Source: Tepidicella baoligensis (lineage in GTDB: Bacteria > Pseudomonadota > Gammaproteobacteria > Burkholderiales > Burkholderiaceae_C). From it: a DNA stretch of 64,000 bases. Numbering within the stretch: position 1 is the first letter of the stretch; every line of letters begins with the position of its first letter. The notes below the pieces were generated by a model, which worked only from the letters and a program-made list of their open reading frames with translations, did no database searches and was not told where the DNA came from. The stretch lies in contig NZ_JACCDB010000006.1 in assembly GCF_013432195.1 (NCBI RefSeq), forward strand, positions 49,843-113,842. The letters run 5' to 3'. Position numbers and translations under genes: made by a program. Positions 38,189-46,253 of this stretch are shown one piece after another.

Positions 38189-38210
38189 ACGGCCCTTCAA
38201 GGGCCGTTTT
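38189..38210 (+). terminator. Terminator after sodB
   Basis: ACGGCCC, loop TTCAA, GGGCCGT, TTT. It lies between sodB and the opposite-strand tRNA-Ser. Confidence 0.88.
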
Positions 38211-38226
38211 GCATAGGGGTTCCGGT

Positions 38227-38314
38227 TGGCGGAAGGGGTGGGATTCGAACCCACGAACGGTTGCCCGTTGCCGGTTTTCAAGACCGGTGCAATCGACCAC
38301 TCTGCCACCCTTCC
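38227..38314 (-). tRNA. tRNA-Ser(UGA)
   Basis: 88-nt class II tRNA on the minus strand. Acceptor GGAAGGG pairs with CCCTTCC; the anticodon loop CTTGAAA gives anticodon TGA. A long variable arm and the T-loop GGTTCGAATCC are present, and CCA is encoded. Minus-strand TACAAT at 38329-38334 is its likely -10 box. Confidence 0.95.
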
Positions 38315-38346
38315 TGTATGGGAGCCCGATTGTAAGCGACGCCTCG

Positions 38347-38372
38347 GTGGGAATCCCGTGTGGGAATCCCGT
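38347..38372. repeat. Tandem 13-bp repeat upstream of tRNA-Ser
   Basis: GTGGGAATCCCGT occurs twice without a gap (38347-38359 and 38360-38372). Each unit holds the near-palindrome GGGAATCCC. The pair covers about -25 to -50 of the tRNA-Ser promoter as predicted. Confidence 0.6.
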
Positions 38373-38490
38373 GTAGGAAAAAATCCGACAACCGAAACAG
38401 CCGTTTTCCGACTCTAGCGCACGCCGCACCTGCGTAAAGTGGAACGCAGTCCTAGTTCATCGTGGCACCATGTGCCGGAGGAGAGACGGA

Positions 38491-39225
38491 ATGCATATGC
38501 AGGCTGTGACAGGGGTTGGGGAGCAGGTGTCGAATCCTCAAACGCTACCGTGGTCGGGCATCGATGCCGGTGCAGGTTGCGGGCTACGCACCGAACGCTG
38601 GCCGTTTTCGCTGCGCATCGCGCGCACGCAGGCCGACTTGGCCAAGGTGATCGAGATCCGGCATTCGGCGTATGCACGGCATCTGCCGGAACCGATGTGC
38701 GCGGCATTCCGACGGCCGGAGGCCTCGGATACGGCGCCGGGCTGCTACCTGCTGCTGGCCGAGTCCAAGCTGGACGGGTCGCCTTTGGGGACCATGCGCA
38801 TCCAGACCAATGCCGCCGCACCGCTGATGCTGCAAAGCGCGATCGAATTGCCGGCCTGGATGCAGGGCAAGCGACTGGCCGAAGCGACCCGGCTGGGGGT
38901 GACCAACGCGATGACCGGCCGGCTGGTGAAGGCGGCGCTGTTCAAGGCGTTTTACGCCTTGTGTCTGGACCGGGATGTGGATTTCATGGTGATCGCGGCG
39001 CGCAGCCCGGTGGACCGGCAGTATGTGCGTTTGCTGTTTCAGGACGTGTATCCGGGCATGGGCGGGATTCCGCTGAGTTATGCCTTCAACCTGCCGCATC
39101 GGGTCCTTTACCTGGATGTGAAGCGGGTGCGCGAGCAATGGGAGGCGGCGAGCCACCCCATGCTCGACTTCATGTGCTACACCAACCACCCGGATCTGCA
39201 GATCGGCGAGCCCGGTCGGGCGTAA
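38491..39225 (+). CDS. N-acyl amino acid synthase FeeM-like acyltransferase
   Basis: 244 residues with a GNAT/autoinducer-synthase-like fold: FSLRIARTQADLAKVIEIRHSAYARHL, then a substrate section GTMRIQTN and EATRLGVTNAM, followed by VDFMVIAARSPVDRQYVRLLF. This pattern is seen in FeeM-type N-acyl amino acid synthases and relatives that link acyl chains from ACP to amino acids. GGAGGAG at 38477-38483 sets ATG 38491. It is convergent with a GGDEF-EAL protein. The product cannot be predicted, and no fee-type neighbours are present. Confidence 0.7.
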   Translation: MHMQAVTGVGEQVSNPQTLPWSGIDAGAGCGLRTERWPFSLRIARTQADLAKVIEIRHSAYARHLPEPMCAAFRRPEASDTAPGCYLLLAESKLDGSPLGTMRIQTNAAAPLMLQSAIELPAWMQGKRLAEATRLGVTNAMTGRLVKAALFKAFYALCLDRDVDFMVIAARSPVDRQYVRLLFQDVYPGMGGIPLSYAFNLPHRVLYLDVKRVREQWEAASHPMLDFMCYTNHPDLQIGEPGRA

Positions 39226-39240
39226 GCTGCCCAGCGGCGT

Positions 39241-42225
39241 TCAAGAGCGATGGCTGGAGGGCGAGGGCAGCTCCTCGCCCAGCACCAGGTCCACATGGTC
39301 GAGTTCGCTGCGCGAGAGGGTGCTGAGGTATTGTTTCAGGCGCTCGTTGTCGATGAAGTCGGCACTGGATCGGGCGGTCAGCAGCACTTCGGGTTTTTGC
39401 GGCCGCGCGATCACGAAGCCCTGGACGTAATCCACCCCGATTTCGGCCAGGGACTCGACGGTTTCGCAGTCTTCGGCCCACTCGGCGATCGTCTTCATGC
39501 CCAGGTTCTGTGCCAGGCTGACAATCGCTTCCACGATGGCCTCGTTGGCGGGATGGCGCTTCATGTTGACGATGAAGCTGCCATCGATTTTGAGGAGGTC
39601 GGCGGGCAGGTCCTTGAGGTAAGAGAAGGAGGTGTAGCCGGCCCCGAAGTCGTCGAGCGCGACCTTGGCGCCGACGTCGCGCACCCGGTCGATGAAGCGG
39701 CGGGTGTTGTTGGTGTCGTGCAGGGCCACGCTTTCGGTGATTTCCAGGCAGATGCGGGGCGTCACGTCCCGGTGGCGTTCCAGCATGACGAAGACGTCGT
39801 CGATGAATCGCTCGTCGTTGAGCGACGCGCCACTGAGGTTCATGCAGACGAACTGGTTGTGGCTGAGTAGGTCTTGGTGGCGGCTGAGCCAGTCCAGCGT
39901 GGCGGACAGCACCCAGCGGTCGATCACGCTCATGCGCCCGGCGTTTTCGGCGGCGTGGATGAGCCGCTCGGTCGGGATGCGTTGGCCATGCTCGTCCTGC
40001 ATCCGCAGCAGCACCTCGAAGTTCAGGGAGCCGTAAGGCGAGCGCAGCGACATGATGGGCTGCATTTCCAGATACAACCCATCGATGGACTGGTGGGTGG
40101 CGAGTTGTTCGATCAGGTGCAGCTCGGCCTCGTGTTCGGTGAAAATCTTCGAACCCTGATCAAACACCACCAGCCCGTTGCCCTGTCCCTTCTTGGCCAG
40201 GCGGCAGGCGTGGTCGGCGGTGGAGAGGATTTCCTTGGCGTGGGTGCCGGGCGAGACCTCGATCAGTCCGATGGAGCCGCGCACCTGGAACGCCCGGTCG
40301 CCCACTTGGCAGGGGCTGGCCGACAGGTTGGTGAGGATTTCGTGGCACACCGCCTGGGCTTGGGCCAGCGGGGTCTGCATCATCACGATGAGGAATTCGT
40401 CGCCGCCTACGCGGCCCAGGTGCATCTGGGGGCTCAAGGGGGCCTGGGCGCGTTGGCAGACGGCCTGCAGCACCGCATCGCCGGCAGCGTGGCCGTAGAG
40501 GTCGTTGATGAGTTTGAAGCGGTCCAGGTCCAGGTAGGCGACCGACAGTGGCTTGCCCCGTCCGAGCTGGGCGAGCCCGATGTCGAGGATGCGTTCGATG
40601 CCGCGCCGGTTCAACACCTTGGTGAGCGTGTCGTGGTGGGCGAGAAAGCGCAGGTGCTCGGTGGCCTGGGCTTTTTCGGTGATGTCCTGCAGGGTGCCTT
40701 CGATCTTGTCGCTGGCCAGGGCGGCCTTGACCAGAAAACGCCGCTCGGGTCGCCCATCCTGTGGCACCGCCAGGTCGAGCTCCGCCGTGCCGTCGCGCCG
40801 CGTGCGTTCGATCAGGGCTTCCCAGTCCTGGGCGGTGAAACGCTGCTGCCAGGTCTGCCGGATCAGGGTGGGCTCGTCGGTTTCCAGCATCGCCAGCAGC
40901 GCGGGGTTGGCGCTGGTGAAACGGCCCTGCAGGTCCAGCGCGAACAGGCCGATGGGGGCCACCTCGTAAGTGTGCTGCAGTTCCGCCTGGGCAGCCAGCC
41001 GCTGCTGGTGGGCCTGCCGCATCTGCTCCGCGATGGCCATGGAGGCCAGCAAGCTGGAGGCCAGAGCGGCCGTGACGCTGTTGAACGCCCCGATCAGTCC
41101 CTTGAGCCCCAGCGCTGCCGCCGCGACCTCGTACAGACTGGCGAACAGGGCCACCCCGATCGAGGCTGCATACCATCCGGCCACACGCGAGTTGCACACG
41201 ATGAGGATGCGCACCAGCAGAAAGATCAGCGCCCCCGCTCCCAGCCCGGTGGCGGCCCAGAAGATGGGCAGGAATTGCGGAAAGGACAGCACGAAGGACA
41301 GTGCCAGCAACGGCAGGCACGACCACTTGGCCGCTGTGATCATCCACCGATGACCGACCTGCTCGAGCTCGTGCTGGAACAGGTTGGTGAACAGGGTGAG
41401 GGTGACCAGGTAGTACAACGCCAGCGTGACGAGCCGCATGCGGGGCAGATACGCTTCGGGGATGGTGTAACCCAGCCATTGATGGTCCCACCCCATGGAG
41501 AGGGCTGCCATGCGCAGGTTGACGACCAGCCAGGCGGCGAACAGCAGGTAGGTGCGGTTGCGGTTGATCAGCCCTGCGATGAGGGTGAATAGCGCCAACG
41601 TGAGGATGCCGCCGTCCAGCAGCCCGGAGTGGCGATGGAACTCCCGTTCCTTGATGGTGAGGGCGGTCTCGTCCCAAGACTGCACGGCCAGCCGTGCCGG
41701 GCCGATGAACTCACCGCGGCACAGCACCCGCGAGGCGCCCGACGGGTCGAACGCGAAACCGGCCCGCGAAGGCCGCGCGGCACCCTGGGTACTGGAGCGC
41801 GTGGCTTCCCCGATCGGCTGCAGTCCCAAGGCGTTCCAGCACGTCATGCGTTGGGCGTGGCGGGAGGGGAATTCGATCCAAGTGCCGGGTTGGCCGATCG
41901 GGGGGGAAGGCACGTCGAACAACAACCATACGGGCGCTTCGGACAGCCGTGTCTCGTACCACGAGACGGGGGTGTTTCCGGGCTGATAGAGCTGAGTCAG
42001 CGCTTCCTGAGGCGTCCATTGACGCTGGTCGTCCTGGACGACCTTGAAAAACACGGGGGTACCAGGACCGGTCGCATACTGGTTGGCCCAGACCAGCAGG
42101 GCCAGCGCGGACAGCAGCCCAACCAGCCCCGGAATCCAAAACACGGAAAGCCCCTGCAACAGACGGTCCAAGCTGTTGTTGGCGCGCACCCAGACCGGTG
42201 GCGTGGGGGTGGAGCTAGGGATCAT
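39241..42225 (-). CDS. Membrane PAS-GGDEF-EAL cyclic-di-GMP regulator
   Basis: 994 residues. Helix at about 25-46, periplasmic region of about 160 residues, seven-helix membrane block (about 225-425, 7TMR-DISM-like), PAS (about 440-545), GGDEF (about 570-725) and EAL (about 745-990). The cyclase motif GGDEF is intact in GRVGGDEFLIV, but no RxxD inhibitory site is evident just upstream. The EAL signature reads EVLLR rather than EALLR; the other phosphodiesterase motifs (CLEITES, DDFGAGYTSFSYL, KIDGSF, IAEWAED, VQGFVIARP) are kept. Likely makes and/or degrades c-di-GMP in response to a periplasmic or membrane signal. ATG 42225 is used because residues upstream are antisense to the helicase gene. 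Confidence 0.88.
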   Translation of the reverse strand: MIPSSTPTPPVWVRANNSLDRLLQGLSVFWIPGLVGLLSALALLVWANQYATGPGTPVFFKVVQDDQRQWTPQEALTQLYQPGNTPVSWYETRLSEAPVWLLFDVPSPPIGQPGTWIEFPSRHAQRMTCWNALGLQPIGEATRSSTQGAARPSRAGFAFDPSGASRVLCRGEFIGPARLAVQSWDETALTIKEREFHRHSGLLDGGILTLALFTLIAGLINRNRTYLLFAAWLVVNLRMAALSMGWDHQWLGYTIPEAYLPRMRLVTLALYYLVTLTLFTNLFQHELEQVGHRWMITAAKWSCLPLLALSFVLSFPQFLPIFWAATGLGAGALIFLLVRILIVCNSRVAGWYAASIGVALFASLYEVAAAALGLKGLIGAFNSVTAALASSLLASMAIAEQMRQAHQQRLAAQAELQHTYEVAPIGLFALDLQGRFTSANPALLAMLETDEPTLIRQTWQQRFTAQDWEALIERTRRDGTAELDLAVPQDGRPERRFLVKAALASDKIEGTLQDITEKAQATEHLRFLAHHDTLTKVLNRRGIERILDIGLAQLGRGKPLSVAYLDLDRFKLINDLYGHAAGDAVLQAVCQRAQAPLSPQMHLGRVGGDEFLIVMMQTPLAQAQAVCHEILTNLSASPCQVGDRAFQVRGSIGLIEVSPGTHAKEILSTADHACRLAKKGQGNGLVVFDQGSKIFTEHEAELHLIEQLATHQSIDGLYLEMQPIMSLRSPYGSLNFEVLLRMQDEHGQRIPTERLIHAAENAGRMSVIDRWVLSATLDWLSRHQDLLSHNQFVCMNLSGASLNDERFIDDVFVMLERHRDVTPRICLEITESVALHDTNNTRRFIDRVRDVGAKVALDDFGAGYTSFSYLKDLPADLLKIDGSFIVNMKRHPANEAIVEAIVSLAQNLGMKTIAEWAEDCETVESLAEIGVDYVQGFVIARPQKPEVLLTARSSADFIDNERLKQYLSTLSRSELDHVDLVLGEELPSPSSHRS

Positions 42226-42331
42226 GGGGGGTGTGTTGCCCTGAATGGTGATCGCTCCCTGTGATTTTGAATAGCCGCCATTATGCGGCTTGCCAGCGAT
42301 GCCTGTATCGTTTGTGCCACACTTGCGTGCC

Positions 42332-44542
42332 ATGAACAAGACAGACATGGCGCGGGAGGCATTGGCCGCCTTTGACCGGCTCGTCAGCCGTGCGGCCGGG
42401 CTGCGGCCACGTGCCGGCCAGCGGCTGATGGCCGAACAGGTGGCCGCCACCTTTGCCGCTGCCGATCTCGGCCGGCTGCCGGACGCGGCCGCCGCGGAGG
42501 ACGAAGGCGCACCGGCCCGCTCGATAGCCGTCGTGCAGGCGGGGACCGGTGTGGGCAAATCGCTGGCGTATGGCGTGCCGGCCATTGCGCTGGCGCTGGA
42601 GCGCAACACGCGCGTCCTGATTTCGACCGCCACGGTGGCCCTGCAGGAGCAGCTCGTGCACAAAGACCTGCCGGCCTTGGCCGCGCTCATGCCACAGCCT
42701 TTCCGGTTCGCCCTGGCCAAGGGCCGCGGGCGCTATGTGTGCAGGCTCAAACTGGAGCGCCTGACACAGCACGAGCAAGGCGGGCACGACAGCGAAGAGG
42801 ACACGTCCGAGGAAGAAGATCTGTTTTCTGCGTGGACGCCGGGACCGGCAAGTCTGGACGAGCGCGCCCGCAGACAGGCGGCGTTTGCCAGCATGGCCGC
42901 GGATCTGGCCAGTGGCCGCTGGGACGGCGACCGCGACACCCTGAGCGTGGCGCCCGACCCCCTCATCTGGCAGGCGGTGGCCGCCGATGTGAGTTCTTGC
43001 TCGGCCCGTCACTGTCCGGTGTACGGTCAGTGCAGCTACTTCGAACAGCGCAGGGCGCTGGTGGGGGCTCAGGTCATCGTGGTCAACCACGACCTGCTGC
43101 TCAGTTCGCTCGGCTCACGCGCCCTGCCCGAACTCGACAACTGTCTGTTGGTGATCGACGAGGCACACCATTTGCCGGCCACGGCGCTGGACCAGTTCGC
43201 CAGCCACATGGACCTGAGCCGCCTGACGTGGCTGGACCGACTGACGAGTCGGGCCTTGAAAGCGGGGAGCCAGCTCGGTGTGGAGGAGGTGGCCGACATT
43301 CCGAAGCACGCAGCGCTGATCCGCCAGGCCATGCAAGACCTGGCTCGGCTGGTGATGCACCAGTACGGGGAACAGTTGCGTGTACCGATGCAAGGCTGGT
43401 CGGCGACGGGGCGCTCGGGCGAGCCGTTCGGCCGGGCGCGGGTGGCCGGTGGCCGCCTGCCCGAACCCATGAATGGCCCGCTGGCTCAGCTCGCCCACAG
43501 CACACAAGTGTATGTGGATGCGCTGCGTGCCATCAGCAAGGCTTTGCGGGCAGAGATGCGCGATCAGCCGCTGGAGGCCCGGCGGCTGGCCACACAGTAC
43601 GCCCAGCTCGGCACGCTGGCTCCACGCCTGGAAGCGGTGCATGCCACCACGCGCTGGTTGATGCAGACCCCGCAAGAAGGCGCCTCGCCCGTGGCCAAGT
43701 GGTTTACCCTGCAGGGGGCGGGGGAGGGCATGGCGGCGTTGCACGCCCATGCCAGCCCCACGCTGCCGGGCGGGGCCTTGCGCCATCACCTCTGGAGCGT
43801 GGTGCGCGCGGCCGTGCTCACTTCCGCCACGCTGACGAGCTGCGGCCGTTTCGATTTCCTGCTGCGGGAAATCGGGCTGGCGGACGACCCCGATGTGGTC
43901 ACCCTGGAGGTGCCCAGCCCCTTCGATTTCCAACGCCAGGGCCGGCTGGTGCTGGCCTCGACCCGGGCCGACCCTCGGGATGCGGCCGCCTTCACACGCG
44001 AAATGGTCGAGGCCCTCATCCAGGATTTGCGTGATGTACGCCACGGCGCGCTGGTGCTGTTCACCTCGCGCGAGCAGATGCGGCAGGCCACCGAGGCCCT
44101 GCCGGCCGATCTGCGCGAGCGGGTGTTGGTCCAGAACGACATCCCCCGCCAGCGCCTGCTCCAGCGCCATGCGCAGCGGGTGGCCGACGGGCTGCCTTCC
44201 ATCATTTTCGGCATGCAGTCGTTCGGCGAAGGTTTGGATTTGCCCGGCCGCCTGTGCGAGGATTTGTTCATCACCAAGCTGCCCTTCATGCCCCCCGATG
44301 ACCCGGTGGGCGAGGCGCGTGCCGAGTGGCTGCGCGAAGCCGGGCGCGACCCCTTCATGGAGCTGGTGGTGCCGGCCACGGCGATCCGGCTCGCCCAATG
44401 GGTGGGGCGAGCCATCCGCTCCGAGGAGGATGAGGCCCATGTGGTGTGCTACGACCGTCGGCTGGCCCAGACCAGCTACGGGCAGCGGCTGTTGGCCGGA
44501 TTGCCGCCTTTTACACGGGTGCAGCCCGCCACCGCGCCGTGA
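42332..44542 (+). CDS. dinG: DinG-family ATP-dependent DNA helicase
   Basis: 736-residue XPD/DinG-like superfamily 2 helicase. Walker A QAGTGVGKSLAYG, iron-sulfur cysteines in GRYVC, SSCSARHC and GQCSYF, Walker B VIDEAHHLP, and C-terminal motifs FGMQSFGEGLDLPG and QWVGRAIRS. Unwinds R-loops or D-loops in repair. ATG 42332 is chosen; an earlier in-frame ATG at 42290 adds 14 unlike residues. Divergent from the c-di-GMP protein. Confidence 0.92.
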   Translation: MNKTDMAREALAAFDRLVSRAAGLRPRAGQRLMAEQVAATFAAADLGRLPDAAAAEDEGAPARSIAVVQAGTGVGKSLAYGVPAIALALERNTRVLISTATVALQEQLVHKDLPALAALMPQPFRFALAKGRGRYVCRLKLERLTQHEQGGHDSEEDTSEEEDLFSAWTPGPASLDERARRQAAFASMAADLASGRWDGDRDTLSVAPDPLIWQAVAADVSSCSARHCPVYGQCSYFEQRRALVGAQVIVVNHDLLLSSLGSRALPELDNCLLVIDEAHHLPATALDQFASHMDLSRLTWLDRLTSRALKAGSQLGVEEVADIPKHAALIRQAMQDLARLVMHQYGEQLRVPMQGWSATGRSGEPFGRARVAGGRLPEPMNGPLAQLAHSTQVYVDALRAISKALRAEMRDQPLEARRLATQYAQLGTLAPRLEAVHATTRWLMQTPQEGASPVAKWFTLQGAGEGMAALHAHASPTLPGGALRHHLWSVVRAAVLTSATLTSCGRFDFLLREIGLADDPDVVTLEVPSPFDFQRQGRLVLASTRADPRDAAAFTREMVEALIQDLRDVRHGALVLFTSREQMRQATEALPADLRERVLVQNDIPRQRLLQRHAQRVADGLPSIIFGMQSFGEGLDLPGRLCEDLFITKLPFMPPDDPVGEARAEWLREAGRDPFMELVVPATAIRLAQWVGRAIRSEEDEAHVVCYDRRLAQTSYGQRLLAGLPPFTRVQPATAP

Positions 44543-44568
44543 CTGTCGCGATATCCCGAGGATGCCCG

Positions 44569-45366
44569 ATGCCGAAACTCGCTGCCAACCTGTCCATGCT
44601 GTTTGCGGACCGCCCTTTCCTGGACCGTTTCGAGGCGGCCGCCCGTGCCGGATTCCGGGCCGTGGAGTTCCAGTTCCCGTACCACTGGCCGGTCGAGGAT
44701 CTGGTGCGGGCGCTGCATGAACACCGTCTGCAGGCGGTGCTGCACAACCTGCCGGCGGGCGACTGGGCTGCTGGCGAGCGGGGCATTGCCTGCCATCCCG
44801 ATCGGGTGCAGGAGTTTCGTGACGGGGTGGAACGCGCCGTCACTTACGCGCAGGCGCTGGGGGTGCCCCGGCTGAACTGCCTGGCGGGTGTACCGCCTGC
44901 CGGTGTATCGGCGGCCGCGGCCTGGCAGACCTTGACGGACAATGTGCGCCACGCCGCCGATCGGCTGGCCCGTGCCGGCCTCGTCCTCCTGTTGGAGCCG
45001 ATCAACACCTTCGACATCCCGGGCTTTTTGCTGCACCGCAGCGACCAGGTGGTGGAGCTGATGGACGTGGTCGGAGCCCACAACGTGCGGCTACAGTACG
45101 ACATTTACCATGCCCAGCGCATGGAGGGCGAGCTGGCCGCGACGCTGCAGCGTCTGCTGCCGCGCATCGGGCACATCCAGCTTGCCGACAACCCCGGCCG
45201 CCACGAGCCGGGTACCGGCGAAATCCGCTACCGTTTTCTGCTGGAATGGCTCGACCATCTCGGCTACGACGGCTGGGTCGGCTGCGAGTACCGCCCTGCC
45301 GATGCCGGCCCCCATGGCACCGAGGCCGGCCTGAGCTGGTTGGCCGCGCACGGCGTGGGGCTGTGA
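44569..45366 (+). CDS. hyi: Hydroxypyruvate isomerase (AP-endonuclease-2 fold)
   Basis: 265-residue TIM-barrel isomerase. MPKLAANLSMLFADRPFLDRF, VEFQFPYHWP, LLEPINTFDIPGF, YDIYHAQRMEG and QLADNPGRHEPGTGEI match the Hyi family (hydroxypyruvate to tartronate semialdehyde). Usually next to glyxR or gcl in glyoxylate metabolism; neither is present, so the substrate could be a related keto-sugar. GAGG precedes ATG 44569. Confidence 0.85.
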   Translation: MPKLAANLSMLFADRPFLDRFEAAARAGFRAVEFQFPYHWPVEDLVRALHEHRLQAVLHNLPAGDWAAGERGIACHPDRVQEFRDGVERAVTYAQALGVPRLNCLAGVPPAGVSAAAAWQTLTDNVRHAADRLARAGLVLLLEPINTFDIPGFLLHRSDQVVELMDVVGAHNVRLQYDIYHAQRMEGELAATLQRLLPRIGHIQLADNPGRHEPGTGEIRYRFLLEWLDHLGYDGWVGCEYRPADAGPHGTEAGLSWLAAHGVGL

Positions 45367-45400
45367 GCCGACGGGGCTCGGTACACTGTCGGCTATTGCC

Positions 45401-46006
45401 ATGGATACCTTTCTTCTTGCCTTCCTCCTCGGCCTGGGGTTGTTCACGCTCAAGTGGCGACAGGAGCGCCGCCGCATCGTCTTGCTGGCGACGCATCTGC
45501 GCCCCTACCCGATCGAGCGGTTGATGGAGCAGATCACGCTCGGTTACCAGCGTGCGCTGGACGAAGACGATGCCGAACGGCGGGCGCAGCTCTGGTCCAG
45601 CCTGGAAGGTGCCGAAAAGCAATTGGCGCAGCAGTTCAGCCGTTTCAGCGCCGATATGGCCCGGCTGCCCGCGCAGGACGTGCGCATCTGTCGGTGGGCT
45701 CTGCCCGGTGTAGAGACGTGGTGGCCGCAATCGACCTTCGATCTGCGCGCGGCTCTCGACATCCATGCCCGCGGCTTACAGGCGGCCGTGGACAATGCCG
45801 ATGCCCTCAGTCCCAAGGCCCGAGCGTATCGATTGATGGCCGAAATGCTGTTGATGCAGCACACCTGTCACTGGTTCTGCAAGTCCAAGACCGTGGCCTC
45901 CGCGCGGCTGCTGGCCCGCCACCGCACCACCTACGAACAGGTGCTCGACGCGGTATCCGAAGCCACCCGATCGGCCTATGGCCGATGGGTGTCCGGTCAG
46001 GGTTGA
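45401..46006 (+). CDS. Hypothetical membrane-anchored protein
   Basis: 201 residues. One N-terminal hydrophobic helix (FLLAFLLGLGLFTL) followed by a basic patch KWRQERRR, then an alpha-helical cytoplasmic domain with RAQLWSSLEGAEKQLAQQFSRFSADM. No known domain is recognised. It starts 34 bp after hyi and is the last chromosomal gene before the tRNA-Leu/ICE junction. The frame, codon use and upstream spacing look real. Confidence 0.7.
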   Translation: MDTFLLAFLLGLGLFTLKWRQERRRIVLLATHLRPYPIERLMEQITLGYQRALDEDDAERRAQLWSSLEGAEKQLAQQFSRFSADMARLPAQDVRICRWALPGVETWWPQSTFDLRAALDIHARGLQAAVDNADALSPKARAYRLMAEMLLMQHTCHWFCKSKTVASARLLARHRTTYEQVLDAVSEATRSAYGRWVSGQG

Positions 46007-46022
46007 GCTGGCTGCGGCTCGC

Positions 46023-46028
46023 TAGAAT
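46023..46028 (+). promoter_or_regulatory. -10 box of the host tRNA-Leu gene
   Basis: TAGAAT, 23 bp before the 5' end of the truncated tRNA-Leu. TTGAGC at 46003-46008 is the nearest -35-like sequence, but its 14-bp spacing is short. Confidence 0.45.
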
Positions 46029-46050
46029 GCTTGCTTGGTCCCGTGACCGC

Positions 46051-46094
46051 GCCCCGATGGTGAAATTGGTAGACACAGCGGACTTAAAATCTGT
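46051..46094 (+). pseudogene. 5' half of host tRNA-Leu(UAA), disrupted
   Basis: GCCCCGA acceptor strand, D-arm GTGAAATTGGTAGACAC, and anticodon arm GCGGA-CTTAAAA-TCTGT with anticodon TAA. After the anticodon stem, no variable arm, T-arm (no GGTTCGA) or matching CGGGGC acceptor strand occurs before 46254. The 3' strand of the anticodon stem pairs only with two G-T wobbles, suggesting the junction lies in or just after CTTAAAATC. Read as the chromosomal part of an attachment site within a tRNA-Leu anticodon arm. Confidence 0.8.
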
Positions 46095-46106
46095 TTTGTC
46101 AAGTCC
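46080..46106. repeat. Inverted repeat around the junction
   Basis: GGACTT (46080-46085) and AAGTCC (46101-46106) are exact reverse complements flanking AAAATCTGTTTTGTC. This could be integrase core symmetry or a trace of an intron P1 helix. Confidence 0.45.
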
Positions 46107-46253
46107 TTCCTGCTAGAACTGCCGAGCCAGAAGGTCAATAGTGACAACGGTTTGCGGGCATCCGAGCTGTAGCTTTGCAGCTAGGCTTGACGGCCAGGGG
46201 CCAGCTAGGCGCCAGTAGATGGAGGTAGGTGTTTTCAGTGTGTTGAGCACTAC
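46095..46253. other. Junction spacer between the two tRNA-Leu sequences
   Basis: 159 bp without a gene. It contains a hairpin TAGCT-TTGC-AGCTA around 46170-46183 and a block TGCCGAGCCAGAAGGT (46120-46135) that resembles group I intron core sequence with its middle deleted. No T-arm, no open frame with family similarity and no clear promoter for the second tRNA were found. Confidence 0.5.

Noticed and set aside
39874..41592. 572-codon plus-strand frame opposite the GGDEF-EAL gene
   Set aside because: Gln/Gly-rich shadow; the opposite strand has intact GGDEF and EAL motifs.
42226..42720. N-terminal extension of the GGDEF-EAL protein to 1,159 residues
   Set aside because: Overlaps the dinG coding region on the other strand and looks like shadow sequence; a membrane anchor begins soon after ATG 42225.
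46095..46253. A second complete tRNA or second functional intron in the junction spacer
   Set aside because: No T-arm, acceptor strand or P7/P3 pairing could be found; only fragments resemble intron core.
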